Assembly: GCA_030765065.1 (NCBI GenBank)
Contig: CM060990.1
Location: 665,272,618 to 665,336,617 of the forward strand
Direction: 5' to 3'
DNA: 64,000 nt
Source: Deroplatys truncata
Taxonomy: Eukaryota; Arthropoda; Insecta; Mantodea; Mantidae
In this document: in pieces, positions 11,050 to 21,776 of the stretch
Position numbering within the stretch: the first letter of the stretch is position 1
Layout: each line of letters begins with the position of its first letter
Notes under the pieces: generated by a model
What the model was told of the DNA's origin: nothing
What the model saw: only the letters and a program-made list of their open reading frames with translations
The model's database searches: none
Program-made: the position numbers and the translations under genes

Positions 11050-11541
11050 TTGTTATGCCTACAGTTTGATGTCCTTCAAGAAAAAATGTTTTTTTAAATG
11101 AGTAGGGTTGTTTAAAGCTAAAAATATAATCTTCAGGGATGTTATGTCTTCTTCCCTCCATGGTATAACTTCTGTATTTAGTGATGTGGTGTTCGATGGT
11201 GAAACGGCAATTGCAGGTCTCGCAGTGAGAAGCATTTTCTTTGGCGAGTAAGAAGCAATGGGTTAGGCGTGAATGGCCTATTCGTAAACGTGATATAATT
11301 AGTTGAGCTTCTCTTTTTATAGTCTGCAATGTGCAGGCTTTTGTGGAGCCTTTCCTAACTATGTGGAGTTTGCTTGATGTTTTAATGGTCCAGTCTTGCT
11401 TCCATTTGACAGTTGATCTGCTAAAAAATAACTTTGAGCATCTCTGTAGGGCACTGGCAATTCTTCCACTGGAGGTGGTAAAGTTGCTTTTTTGGCTTCT
11501 CTATTTGCTTCCTCATTTCTTGATATTCCACGGCGAGACGT
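11050..11541 (-). pseudogene. LINE ORF2 C-terminal fragment (RNase H end and Cys/His tail)
   Basis: Two minus-strand frames together give the end of a retrotransposon polyprotein. The first piece has the end of the RNase H domain (GISRNEEANREAKKAT, with the usual PVPYRDAQSYF linker). The second piece has the hallmark RLRIGHSRLTHCFLL, followed by a Cys-x2-Cys and His arrangement (CETCNCRFTIEHH). A frameshift lies between them at about 11330. The N-terminus, endonuclease and reverse transcriptase are missing. In an intact element this part belongs to the protein that copies the RNA into the target site. Identification as an I/Jockey-group LINE rests on the RNase H tail pattern; the exact clade is open. 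Confidence 0.8.
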
Positions 11542-11654
11542 AAGGAATTTTGTGTAACTATTAAATATTAAGAGAAAGACCAAAAAGTGGATCTCTTTAA
11601 ATCACACAATTTATTGCAATTAATCTTTTTGTGGTATCGGCCATTTGAGATATC

Positions 11655-11706
<52 letters not shown>
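11655..11706. repeat. (ATT)n microsatellite
   Basis: About 17 uninterrupted ATT units, immediately after the Rep1 segment GAGATAT. Confidence 0.95.
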
Positions 11707-12146
11707 GTTTAAAAGTTGTCTCTCAGTCATTACTGTGTGACACGAGGGCTGCAATTATTGAGCTTGTCACTTCCTCAGCAGGTGGAATATGTCATGGGTT
11801 TAAACGAAGCAGGTCACTGTATGACTCATTGTGCCACTTTCCCTCTCTTATTTTCTACCCCTGTCCACCCTTTACTTGTTGAACAGGTAGATGATTCAGT
11901 TCCGTAAACTAGCCCGTTGCTCAGTGGCGTCATAACCTGTCTGCTCATTATGCTCATGGGGCTTGCTTTAACACAACGCAAATTTGACTGTTCTCTCGGT
12001 TCTAAAAAGACAATGCTCGCCACTGCTGACGTATGAGGTCAAGGTTTTTAGACCATGCATTCTACGTCTGTGAAATTGAGTAGCTTACTCTGATTAATTT
12101 TGAACTGAGTTTCAAAGCTTAGTGGCTGAGAATATTTTCGTCTAAA
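11707..12146. other. non-coding DNA with an unrecognised minus-strand frame
   Basis: The minus frame 11826-12023 (65 codons, MASIVFLEPREQSNL start) resembles no domain I know and has no flanking coding sequence. No element ends seen. Confidence 0.35.
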
Positions 12147-13092
12147 CTGTTTTCCCTCTTAGATTGATCCGCAGCAAAACAAAACCCAGGTGACCATGCA
12201 CCGTTATAATGTATTCTTCCGCCATTCGCGCCAGAAATACTGTCATACTTTCACGACCATGTGATTAGTACAGGCGGCACGTAATGCAAAAAGAACAGGT
12301 TCCGACAACTTAAACGGTGACTAGCATATTCTGTTAGGGTTGAGGGTGATAATATTAATAGTTGCAACAAAATAAACGTTTGCACATATAGTCAATTCTA
12401 AAAGAAACGAGCGAAAAAGAAAATAACAGATATCCAATAAGTACATCTATTCGCTCTATGGAAGCGAGATTTTATCCACTGTTGGCGGCTCATTTTTAAA
12501 AAGGAAATTGTGTATTGTTACATGAATTGCATTCTTCACAAAAACGTCACTTTCTTGCATCCCGTATTTCACACACTTTCTGTTTTTCTCGGGTGTAATC
12601 ACTTTTCCCTTCAGATTTTTCTCTACGAGCAATGTTTATACTTGTACTCGAAACGCCGGCAAACTCGGAAGTTAATTTCACCACTTCTTTCACAGGAAGG
12701 TAGTTATTCCTCACATAACATACAATAAACATCCGACACTTGTTTTTTTTTTACCCCTGGTCAATGGTTTGCGCGCTTATGCTTTACGTAAAGTCAACGA
12801 AAACGCAAGAACAGATCACCGTCCATCATGATACTAAACAGAAGCTGCTGGTTGCTGGTTGTAAACAATATTCTGCTCATACCCAGATGCCAGGTACTTG
12901 TAGGAATTGCATGTTGCGACCTCTATTTAACGGTATAAATTAGCGTTAATTAAACTCTTAGGAATTTGTATAGAATATCAAGGATAAATTCATTCTAAAA
13001 TTTAGATTATTAGCATGGGAGTACTTTCCTTCACGTATTGCTACAGTGTTGTGCGTTTTTTTTGGCGCGGATCAACCTAAGGGTGAATGCAG
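12147..13092 (-). mobile_element. DNA transposon family AB, copy A
   Basis: The ends are inverted repeats of about 35-40 bp: left CTGTTTTCCCTCTTAGATTG, right, read inward, CTGCATTCACCCTTAGGTTG, both continuing with GATCCGC. The interior matches copy B (15596-16511) in reverse complement. A decayed HTH-like protein fragment lies on the minus strand. Superfamily uncertain. Confidence 0.8.
12547..12717 (-). pseudogene. decayed DNA-binding (HTH-like) fragment of element A
   Basis: The minus frame reads VKEVVKLTSEFAGVSSTSI and continues with a basic stretch REKSEGK and KQKVCEIRDARK. The same residues recur, with stops and shifts, on the plus strand of copy B at about 15995-16135. The pattern 'helix, TSxFxGVSxTSI, basic linker' resembles the N-terminal HTH of insect IS630-type transposases. 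No catalytic domain is left in either copy, so the family assignment is inference from a short stretch. It could instead be a captured host fragment. Confidence 0.45.
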
Positions 13093-13811
13093 TATAATAC
13101 TGCTATTTAGAACCACGATCATGTAGATATAGTTTTCGAAGGTATTGATATCTGATCTCGGGTGCATAGTGCATTGCTTAAAGTAGGAACCAAAGAAACA
13201 TTTTGACTCCCTCCACCACTTCCACTCAGTAGGGCATTGCCTATGATTTAAATTTGTATATAGTAGCCGTCAGAAACGAAGGCGGTAAATGACAGTTGTG
13301 CGCAGATGGTTGCAAAAAGGGGAAAGAGAAGCGGTTAGAAGCATCGTAGGCTTGGGTGCGAACCGAACGACACATTATTTTGTTGCTAAGCGCTATTTAT
13401 CTACATTATATATACCTTGCCTTATTCTTCTTTGCTGGATTCTCTTACATAAGGTTTACTTACAATATAGTCGATTTATAGCTTGAACTTATCTAATTTC
13501 ACTTTTAAACGGTTAGCAAGATCACTCAAACACACTCTTGAAGTTCACATACTACCGCCGATTGCCAAGAGAGCACGTGACATAGTCTTCTCAGAGTTTT
13601 GCTACTGCGCAATCACCTTCGTTCGTGACAGACACTCTAGCACTGGGCGCTAGATAATGCACTGAAGTTTAGTCTTGGTATTAGGGGAAGCAAAGTATTT
13701 TTACTAATCCTGGGATAAAGCATTAAACTTCACTGTTGGGTAGTTTAAAGTTACAGATTACCTAGGTTCGAATTCTCACCATAGTGCTATCAATTCTCTT
13801 ATAAAGGATGA
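13093..13811. other. non-coding DNA, nothing recognised
   Basis: No repeats, element ends or convincing frames. A 65-codon plus frame at 13289-13486 has no known features. Confidence 0.4.
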
Positions 13812-13998
13812 GCCGGCCCTCGTAGCCGTGGTGGCTGGGGCGTATAGCTTCGGCGCTCCGCCAAGCTGAGGGTCGCGGGTACGAGTCCCGCCATGGGCAT
13901 GGGTGCTTGTGTGTGTGTCTGTGTATTGTGTAATTGCGGTAATAAGCGGTAAAGAATACAGTAAAACACAGTAATAATAAACTGGGTAAACAAGGGAA
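13812..13998 (+). repeat. SINE-E (tRNA-derived)
   Basis: The head GTAGCCGTGGTGGCTGGGGC is box-A-like and GGGTACGAGTCCCGCC is box-B-like, spaced as in a tRNA. A short GT tract and a tail GGTAATAAGCGGTAAAG follow, then ACTGGGTAAACAAGGGAACT and a T/A run. A truncated minus copy is at 49498-49626. The pol III promoter suggests past transcription; this is a SINE and not a tRNA gene, because the acceptor stem is not closed. Confidence 0.75.
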
Positions 13999-14030
13999 CT
14001 ATTTTTTTTAAAAAAAAGAGGATGGAGTGA

Positions 14031-16781
14031 GTTCACATATATAAATGGCAATTGGGAGTTGGCGGGATTGGATAGCAGCATTGAGGTATGTAGGTTTAAA
14101 CTTTTGCTGCAATTTGTTTTTAAAGTTGTTGGAGCTTCGATCCGAAATTGCTCCTGCGTTGCAGAAAATTGAGATATTGAGCTTTAAGAATATTCAGAAA
14201 CAGCGATCGCAGAGCTCCCTTTATACGTGGGAGAGTCCCGTTTTCAGACGTTTTGTCCCAGTGTCTCTAAAGAGTTCCTCCGTGACACCAACTGCCCGGC
14301 TTTCTTCAAATTAACAGCAAAAACACCCAAAATAAAATTAAACATTTTACCTCCTGTTTGTTCCATAATCCTGCCCTTTTCCCAAATTTATAGCACTATC
14401 GTCAACGTTTTTCTTTATAATGTATTCACATTTGCTCACGGGCTACTTGTAATGTTTGAGACAAAACGCAAAACAGTTTAAAGCAAGTATTTTGACGTCA
14501 AATATGAGGAACTAAGCGGTTTTCATTTCTATATTCTGGCTACAGATTATTGCTTTCAAAATATAAATGACTCAAATGTACTCTACTTCAACTGGTTTAG
14601 CCATTGAGTCATAATTCCAGTATTTACCAGTTGAATGGATTTGCTTCATTATGCAATTAATTGTGCTGTAAAATATGGTAGAATAACACAGTACAGATTT
14701 TTGTAATTAAATAAATTTGTATTTCCAGTTTTAGAATCTTATGGGATTATTTTTAGAAGCAGGGAATGTTCTACCAGAAGAAAGTGTTTCAGAAAATTGT
14801 GAATGCTCTTCAAAGTTACAACCGTTAGATATTTTCTCTGTGTTTAACACAACAAAGGGTCCTTATTTTGTATATTAGGTATCCGGGTTTACTGTTGGAA
14901 GCAAGAAAATAATATAAAATATTAGTAAAGATCTCAGTTAATAATTTTAGCTGCTGCTCAAAACGAGCCAATTCTTGTTGAATCCCTCGTGTTCTAATTA
15001 GGCTGACACAAATCTATACAATTAATTATTAGATTAAACGAATGAGTTCAAAACCATTCCCGATAAGGTCATTAACGACGAAAAACCTACAGCAAAGCAC
15101 ATTAACTTGACATATTAGTAGTGTGTTTTACTGTGACATGTACTTGGGCAGCAGCTTCTTGAAATGAAGTACTTGACCTGTGAGGCGGAATTTCCTTTGA
15201 AAGTCTGGACATCTGCACTAAAATATGACTTTGCGGTATGCAATCGCAGCAATATGCATTAATACTGAGTATGTGTGAGGTCTTAGCGGTTTAGCTTTTA
15301 AATTCTGCTCTATACATCAGGGAAGGCCAGAGGTTAATCTAACTGTTACAAAAGAATTTGTGTTAAACCAGAGTAGTTAATATCCCTGCGTTAGCGTGAA
15401 AATACTAGTAACTACTCTTTCCTATCGCTGGAACTCGTTTGTTATATAGTTTCACACTGTTCCTGAAGATCACGTGGTTCTATCATACTACATTGTAGCT
15501 GCTATAAATGTAACTGTGACAGTCGACACTACACTCATTGCGTAAACGTAGACATACTAGGAACTACTTTGTTATCGCGGAACGCTCTATTTATACTGCA
15601 TTCACTCTGAGGTTGATCCGCGCCAAAACAAACGCACGTGAACAGTGCACCGTGGTACAACACTGTAGCAATGCGCGCAGGAATGTAGTCCCTTGCTAAT
15701 AATCTAAATTTTAGAATGGATTTAACCTTAAGTGGTATCATATTCCATACAAATTCCTAAAATTCTAATTAACGCTAATTTGTACCGTTAAACAGAGCTA
15801 CAAGTCCCAGCATGCAATTCATATAAGTACCTGACATCCGGGTATGCCCAGAATATTGTTTGTAGTCAGAAACCAGCAGTTTCTTGTTAGTATTATGGAC
15901 GACGGTGATGTGCTCTTGCGTTTTCGTCAACTTACGTAAAGCATGAGCAGGCAAAACAGTTTATTGTAACTTATGTGAAATATCTTAACATTTACCGTGA
16001 AAGAAGTGGTGAAATTAACTTCTGAGTTCATCGGTGTTTCGAGTGTAAACAATGCTCTTTAAGAAAAATCGAAACGGGAAAGTGGTTACACGAGGGAAAA
16101 ACAGAAAGCGTGTGAAATACGCAATGCAAGAATGAGACAAGCATGCAATTCACGTAATAATATACAATTTCTTTTTCAAAAATGTTGATAAAGGTGCCGC
16201 TTCTGGAGAGGGAGTAAATGTAAGATATCGCATACCTGTTACTTTCTTTTTCACTCGTTTCTTTTAGAATTAATCATTATATGCGCAAACATTTATTTTG
16301 TTGCAACTATCAATCTTATCACCTTCAACCCTAACGGAGTATGCTAGTCACCGTTTTAAGTTGTCGGACCATGTTCTCTTTGCCTGTACTCGTCACATGG
16401 TCGTGAAAATATGACAGTATTTCTGGTGCGAATGGCGGAAGGATACATTATAACGGTGCACCGGTCACCTGGGGTTTATTTTGGTGCGGATCAACCTAAG
16501 AGTGAATACAGTTTAGTTTCATACTGCTCCTGAGGATAACGTGGATCTATCGCGGCTGTATTTAGCGATACAAATATAAACTTGAGTGCCTTGCAGCTCA
16601 TAATGGAGACATTTAGACTTCTTATAGCTCATTTTCTGTCTTGAAGTGCAATCAACAAGTCTCGTTATGAATGAATTCTTGAAAAATGAAATAAACACCT
16701 GAAAATTAATTACAAGTTACATGCCATGTTATTTAACCCATTCAGAATGTATCATATTTAATAGCGCAAACTGAAACGGTT
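14031..16781 (+). repeat. tandem duplication, unit 1 (contains transposon copy B)
   Basis: Unit 1 starts GTTCACATATATAAATGGC and is repeated head-to-tail as 16779-18607. Net of copy B its length (about 1.84 kb) equals that of unit 2 (about 1.83 kb). The units differ by scattered substitutions and small indels. No gene is recognised; a plus frame of similar peptide in both units (14045-14314 and 16859-17053, with FVFRRFVPVxLKSS) follows from the duplication. Confidence 0.92.
15596..16511 (+). mobile_element. DNA transposon family AB, copy B
   Basis: The ends are CTGCATTCACTCTGAGGTTG and, read inward from the right, CTGTATTCACTCTTAGGTTG. The interior is the reverse complement of copy A. Unit 2 of the tandem duplication lacks it and continues CTCTATTTAGTTCATACTGC, giving the empty site near 18340. 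Comparison allows a target duplication of at most 4 bp (TTTA); a mutated TA duplication is also possible. Confidence 0.85.
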
Positions 16782-18607
16782 CACATAAATAAATGATTGA
16801 ATGTTGACGGGATTGGATAGAACCATTGAAGAATATAGGTTAAAACTTTTGCTGCAATTTGTTTTTAAAGTTGTTGGGGCTTCCATCCGAAATGGGGCCT
16901 CAGAAAATTGAAATGTGGAACTTTAAGAATATTCAGAAACAGCGAACGCAGAGCTTCCTTTTTACGTGGGAGAGTTTTGTTTTCAGACGCTTTGTACCAG
17001 TGCCTTTAAAGAGTTCCACCGCGACACCAACTGCTCGGCCTTCTTCAAATTAACCGCAACCCCCACCCCAAAAAAGTAATAAAATTAAACATTTTTCCTC
17101 CTGTTTGTTCCATAATTCTGTCCTTTGGTCAAATTTGTAGCACTATCATCAACTTTTTTCTTTATAATGTATTCACGTTTGCTCACGGGATACTTGTAAT
17201 TGAGAGCTCTATTTCACGTGAAGAGACAAAACGCAAAATGTTTTAAAGCAAGTATTTTGACGTCAGATATGAGGAACTAAGCGGTTTTCATTACTATATT
17301 CTGGCTACAGATTATTGCTTTCAAAATATAAATGACTCAAATGTACTGTACTTCAACTGGTTTAGCCATTGAGTCTTAATTCCAGTATTTACCAGTGCAA
17401 TGGATTTGCTTCATCATTATGAAATTAATTGTGTAGTAAAATCTGGTAGAATAATACAGGACAGATATTTTAGAATCTTATGGAATTATTTTTAGAAGCA
17501 GGGAATGTTCCACCAGAATAAAGTGTTTTAGAAAATTGTGAATGCCCTTCAAAGTTACAACCGTTAGAGATCTTCTCTGTGTTAACACAACAAAGGGTCC
17601 TTATTTTGTATATTAGGTATCCGCGTTTACTGTTGGAAGCAAGAAAATAATATAAAATCTTAGTAAAGATCTCGGTTAATAATTTCAGCTGCTGCTCAAA
17701 ACGAGCCAATTCTTGTTGAATCCCTCGTGTTCTAATTTAAGTGGCACAAATCTATACAATTAATTATTAGATTAAACAAATGAGTTCAAAATCGAGAGAA
17801 ACCATTCCCGAAAAGGTCATTAACGACGAAAAACCTACAGCAAAGCACATTAACTTGACATATTAGTAGTGTGTTTTACTGTGACATGTACTTGGCCAGC
17901 AGCTTCTTGAAATGAAGTACTTGACCACTGAGGCGGAATTTCCTTTGAAAGTCTGGACATCTGCACTAAAATATGGCTTTGCTGTATGCAATCGCAGCAA
18001 TATGCATTAATACTGAGTATGTGTGAGGTCTTAGCGGTATAGCTTTTAAATTCTGCTCTATACATCAGAGAAGGCCAGAGGTTAATCTAGCTGTTATAAA
18101 AGAATTTGTGATAAACCAGAGTAGCTAATATCGCTGCTTTAGCGTGGAAATACTAGGAACTACTCTTTTCTATCACTGACACTCGTTAGTTATATAGTTT
18201 CACACTGTTCCTGAAGATCACGTAGTTCTGTCATACTACATTGTAGCTGCTATAAATGTAACTGTGACAGTCGACACTACACTCATGGCGTAAACGTAGA
18301 CATACAAGGAACTATTCTGTTATCGCGGAATTCTCTATTTAGTTCATACTGCTCCTGAAGATAACGTGGCTCTATCGCGGCTGTATTTAGCGATACAAAT
18401 ATAAACTTGAGTGCCTTGCAGCTCGTAATGGAGACATTTAGAACTTCTTATAGCTGATTTTCTGTCTTAAAGTGCAATCTACAAGTCTCGTTATGAACGG
18501 ATTCTAGAAAAAAGTAATAAACACCTGAAAATTAATTACAAATTACATGACACGTTATTTAATATATACAGAATGTATCATAATTAATAGCGCAAACTAA
18601 AACGGTT
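16779..18607 (+). repeat. tandem duplication, unit 2 (empty site for copy B)
   Basis: Direct repeat of unit 1. Its last 39 bp are the start of the mariner-type element at 18569, and the same 39 bp also end unit 1 (16743-16781), so the duplication breakpoint lies inside that inverted repeat. Confidence 0.92.
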
Positions 18608-19357
18608 GAAAATATACGATAGTAGGAGCAAAAACGTTCAGTAAACATGGGCCCTCAAACGAGCCATGTGCGAGATAATTATAAATGTGTGATTACAACC
18701 CGCCACTGACATCATTAAGCAACATCCTCCTAATTAGTACAAATGGATTTGAAAAGTAGACTCAAAATTCACTCATAGCTTAACTTAACAAGGAATGCAA
18801 CTCTACTTTAGTATGTCACACTTTTTTAATACTGTACACTCTTCCCTGTTAAAGGAGGTGTTCAAAGTGTCGTCCTTGCTTCTGGATGCAATACTGCACT
18901 CGTCTCTGTCGTGAGTTTCGAATTCTTTCAAACACCCCCGGATTCTTGACAAGCACGTAAAATTCTCTGCTCCAGTATCAATGCGAGTGCTGTACACTAT
19001 ACTCTTGAGATGACTTCATACAGATAAATTCAAAGGATTGAGATCAGGTGATAGTGGAGGCCAAGGTACAGGCCCTCCTCGACATATCCATCTTGGACCA
19101 TACCTCTACGTTAGATGTCTTCTTATAGTATCAGTAAAATATGCCAGTGCTGCATTATGCATGTACCCATACTCTGACGTTGCTCAAGGGGAACATCCTC
19201 AAGCAATTCACGTCAGTGGCAGCTCATAACCACACATTCGGAATAATAAATCTCGCACACGTTTGTTTGAGGATCTATGTTTACTGGAACTTTTTTGCTT
19301 CTATTATCGTAAACTTTCAACTGCTTCATTTTGTGCTATTAATTATGATACAACCTG
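18569..19357 (-). mobile_element. IS630/mariner-type element, internally deleted
   Basis: Inverted repeats of about 140 bp start CAGAATGTATCATAATTAAT on the left and CAGGTTGTATCATAATTAAT on the right, with TA on both sides (18567-18568, 19358-19359). The interior holds only the C-terminal part of a transposase on the minus strand. Confidence 0.88.
18855..19225 (-). pseudogene. IS630/mariner-type transposase, C-terminal relic
   Basis: The minus strand gives, over several frames, LEDVPLEQRQSM, then a decayed second-Asp region (Asp replaced by Asn, MHNAALA), CRGGPVPWPPLSPDLNPLN with the third Asp, HLKSIVYSTRIDT, and the family C-terminus GRHFEHLL with its stop near 18857. The N-terminal DNA-binding half and first Asp are absent. 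It would have belonged to a cut-and-paste transposase; frameshifts and the lost Asp make it dead. It is a different lineage from the 4774-6615 copy, judged by its own inverted repeats. Confidence 0.8.
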
Positions 19358-19359
19358 TA

Positions 19360-19975
19360 TAAATTTATAAGTAATAAATTATTAAAGAATGTTATATGGG
19401 TAACACTTTTCATCTGAAATGTAATATTTAAAAGCATAGTACTTCTACATAACGTATTTTACGACCATAATGCAGTCTGTTATAGGATACCAAAAATGCA
19501 TTAGTGGTTAGTGCTACTGCTAATAGTAACTACAAAGTTACTTGTGGCCGTGACAGTTCTAACCGTTACATGAAAGTAACGGCTTGTTATACTTCTACTG
19601 CACACTCAAAAAAATCATAGAAAAACATATATTTTTTAAAATAGCATTTAAACTAAAGGTTTTTGTTATAAAAGTTTGATTTTATTACCAGCTTTATTGA
19701 TGCAAGGTTCCAATTAGCGAACATTTAAAACAGTCAAATTTATTGTCACCTTACATAGACGTGATTAACGTTATACTGGAGGCTAAAAATGTACGTTATT
19801 TAACTAGGCAAAGAACGAGGCAGTATTTCAGCCTCATAATTCAGCTGACATTGTAAAATCTGTGTAACATGTATGTTGCATTAAGTTTTGTAAAAAAAAA
19901 AAGTGGTAGGTATGTGTACATTAATATGTCTCTATCCACTACCGTTTAGTTTCTAATTATTTCTACACACTGTTT
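19360..19975. other. AT-rich non-coding DNA
   Basis: No repeat family, element end or frame recognised. Confidence 0.4.
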
Positions 19976-20156
19976 TGCGAAAGCTTATTTTTCTATCTAC
20001 TTTATGTTAATCGAGATGAACTTTTACAGAAATATTTTCAGTACACATTTCGTTGCAATTACAAGGGGAATATAGGAAACCAAATCGGTAGTCAGATGTC
20101 TAAAGCGGATCACTATATGCTGTCCTTGGAATTCTTTCCATGCTATCGCGGGAAAC
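19976..20156 (-). repeat. Rep1 fragment
   Basis: Contains the Rep1 order AAAGCTTATTTTTCTATCTA, TTTATGTTAATCGAGAT, ACACATTTCGTTG and ATGCTATCGCGGGAAAC in antisense; ends at a SINE-A. Confidence 0.75.
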
Positions 20157-20216
20157 TAAATTGAGTTTTATTTATGGACGCTCTTTAACTGCTGTGGCCT
20201 TTAGCGTCCCATTCTA

Positions 20217-20895
20217 CAGAAAGAGCCAAAAAAACTACGAACCGGCTGCGCGGCGTTTTTCCTGTCTGCGTCCTCAGCGCTCGTTGTCGTCTGCCGCTAT
20301 CATAGAAAGGCGCGGATGACACCATACAACATTTTACATCTTTTTCGAGTCAATAGTTGAAGCCTGTGCATAGGTGAATACAATTTTGCCCCCTGTTTTT
20401 AGAGAATTGACAGGGAGCGTGATTTTCCCTTTTTTCAACAAGACTTTGCAAAAGCTCATACGGCCAATATTTCGATGAAAACAATTGAAAGTGTGTTTGA
20501 GGACAGAATTATTAGTAGAATTTTAGGCTCCCTCGGTCCCCCGACCTAACTCCCTGCGATTTCTATCTCTAAGGTAACGTAAAACAAAGTGTACAAGACC
20601 CACACCCTGGAAGAATTAAAACAAAATATCCGCCAGGAAATTGCCAGCATTTCTCAACTACGGCGAGTGATAGATAGGTTTCTAAAGAGGTACCAAAAAT
20701 GTATGGACAACGACGGTGGCCAGTTTCAGCATCTCTTTTCATAAAGTTGGTAAATAAAGCTTTTAAAATTAGTTTTACAAGTGTTGTAGACTTTCATCCG
20801 CGCCTTTCTATGATAGCGGCAGACGGCAACGAGCGCCGAGAACGCGGACAGGAAAAACACCACACAGCCGGTTTGTAGTTTTTTGGCTCTCTCTG
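20217..20895 (+). mobile_element. mariner/Tc1-type element nested in SINE-A
   Basis: The inverted repeats are CAGAAAGAGCCAAAAAAACT and, from the right, CAGAGAGAGCCAAAAAACTA, continuing over more than 100 bp. The TA target is duplicated (20215-20216, 20896-20897), and removing the element restores the SINE sequence CATTCTATATTGGGCG. A second, truncated copy is at 51503-51840. Confidence 0.93.
20460..20744 (+). pseudogene. mariner/Tc1-type transposase, C-terminal relic
   Basis: The plus strand shows, with frame changes, PRSPDLTPCDFYL carrying the third Asp, then HTLEELKQNIRQEIASI, LRRVIDRFLKRYQKCM and the end DGGQFQHLF. These are the family landmarks after the last catalytic Asp. The first two Asp residues and the DNA-binding domains are deleted. 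The frame shifts by one near the DFYL-stop. The minus copy at 51503-51840 covers the same C-terminal part and is read as KMYGQRRWPVSAS in another frame. Confidence 0.8.
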
Positions 20896-21089
20896 TATAT
20901 TGGGCGTGAAAGACCGATAATTTTGCTCAGAGGCCTGTTTATCAGGTTTGAGGTTCTTTTACATGCCGTAAATCTACGAATGCAGCCGTCGTTGTGAATA
21001 ACGTTAAACTAGCTGCACATTATATAGCAGTTTCCGAGTGGAGCGTTTCATGTGCACGTAAAGAGCTAAAGGAATTGGGAGCAACATTG

Positions 21090-21365
21090 AGATTGAGTTT
21101 GATTTATGGACGCTCTTTAACTGCTATGGTCCTTAGCGTCCCATTCTATACTGCCGGTAATTTTGCTTAAAGACCTCTTTATCAGGCTTGAGGTTCTTTT
21201 ACGTGCCGTAAATCTACGACATGGGACCACCGGCTTTACTTCCCTTCCGAAGGAAGCCATGCTAAGGATTTTTACACCCGAAATAACCCATCGCCCTCCG
21301 CCGGGTTTGAACACACGACCTCGGGAACTAGAGGCTAGCATGGTAAGCACATCACGGAGGACGAC
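21090..21365 (-). repeat. SINE-A copy 2
   Basis: Full body and head. On the minus strand the head begins GTCGTCCTCCGTG and has box-B-like GTGTTCAAACCCGG, with the 3' end CAAACTCAATCTCAATG. Direct repeat of copy 1. Confidence 0.88.
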
Positions 21366-21420
21366 ATCGCAAGAAGCAACTAAATATCGACTGCACTTGA
21401 AAAAAAAACCAAACCAATAA

Positions 21421-21776
21421 TAACGGATGTCTCGATTATGTAGTACGTTTTTGTCTACCCCTAAGGTTTACCAGTTATACAAAATTCCTCCCAAATGAAG
21501 AGAACTTCACAGGCTATTCTCCAAAAATGCAAGATACTCTTTTTTGGCATGGAAATATCGCAATTATATGGCATTTTAATTAAAACGTTAAGAGGCATTT
21601 TTGAGAAACTGTTTCGTATAAGGGTAGTTTATTGCGGGGGATTTTCTTGAAAATATTCGTGTCTCATCTTAAGAAGTCACTGAACTTAAATACCTGGTTT
21701 GGTGTTTGTAGGACATTTTGAGTTTTTGAGTTATGCTGTTCTCAGACCCTCGCGCAAGTTTTTCTTTTTTCAAAAA
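21421..21776 (-). repeat. Rep1 fragment
   Basis: Antisense Rep1 from the GTAGTACGTTTTTGTC block through CAAATGAAGAGAACTTC and CTTAAATACCTGGTTTGG to ATGCTGTTCTCAGACC, abutting the next Rep1. Confidence 0.8.

Larger units (their letters stand above)
9936..11541 (-). mobile_element. 5'-truncated I/Jockey-like LINE interrupted by a Rep1
   Basis: The element reads on the minus strand from an RNase H region (11541 down to about 11030), then, after a Rep1 insertion, an AT-rich 3' untranslated part (10144 to 9936) ending in AATAAATAAAG. The target duplication is AAGGAGTTTT (9926-9935) and AAGGAATTTT (11542-11551), 9 of 10 matching, and it restores the Rep1 consensus. 5' truncation and an A-rich 3' end are typical of LINE insertion. 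Confidence 0.82.
7786..11654 (+). repeat. Rep1 copy split by a hAT-like element and by a LINE
   Basis: The Rep1 order is preserved in three pieces: about 7786-8010 (start ACTTTCTCTG), 9711-9935 and 11542-11654. Each gap is closed by target-site duplications that restore the Rep1 consensus. The third piece runs into an (ATT)n tract and its end is lost. Confidence 0.85.
20157..20980 (-). repeat. SINE-A copy 1, split by a mariner-type element, head missing
   Basis: 20157-20216 and 20898-20980 join to a normal SINE-A body (GAGTTTTATTTATGGACGC, GTCCCATTCTA / TATTGGGCGTGAAAGACCG, GCCGTAAATCTACGA). The tRNA-like head on the right is lost. Confidence 0.85.

Noticed and set aside
14045..14314. Conserved peptide shared with 16859-17053
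   Set aside because: The similarity follows from the tandem duplication of DNA; the frames start and stop differently and show no known domain.
21163..21420. 85-codon plus frame as a gene
   Set aside because: Lies wholly in SINE-A in antisense; recurs in other SINE-A copies.
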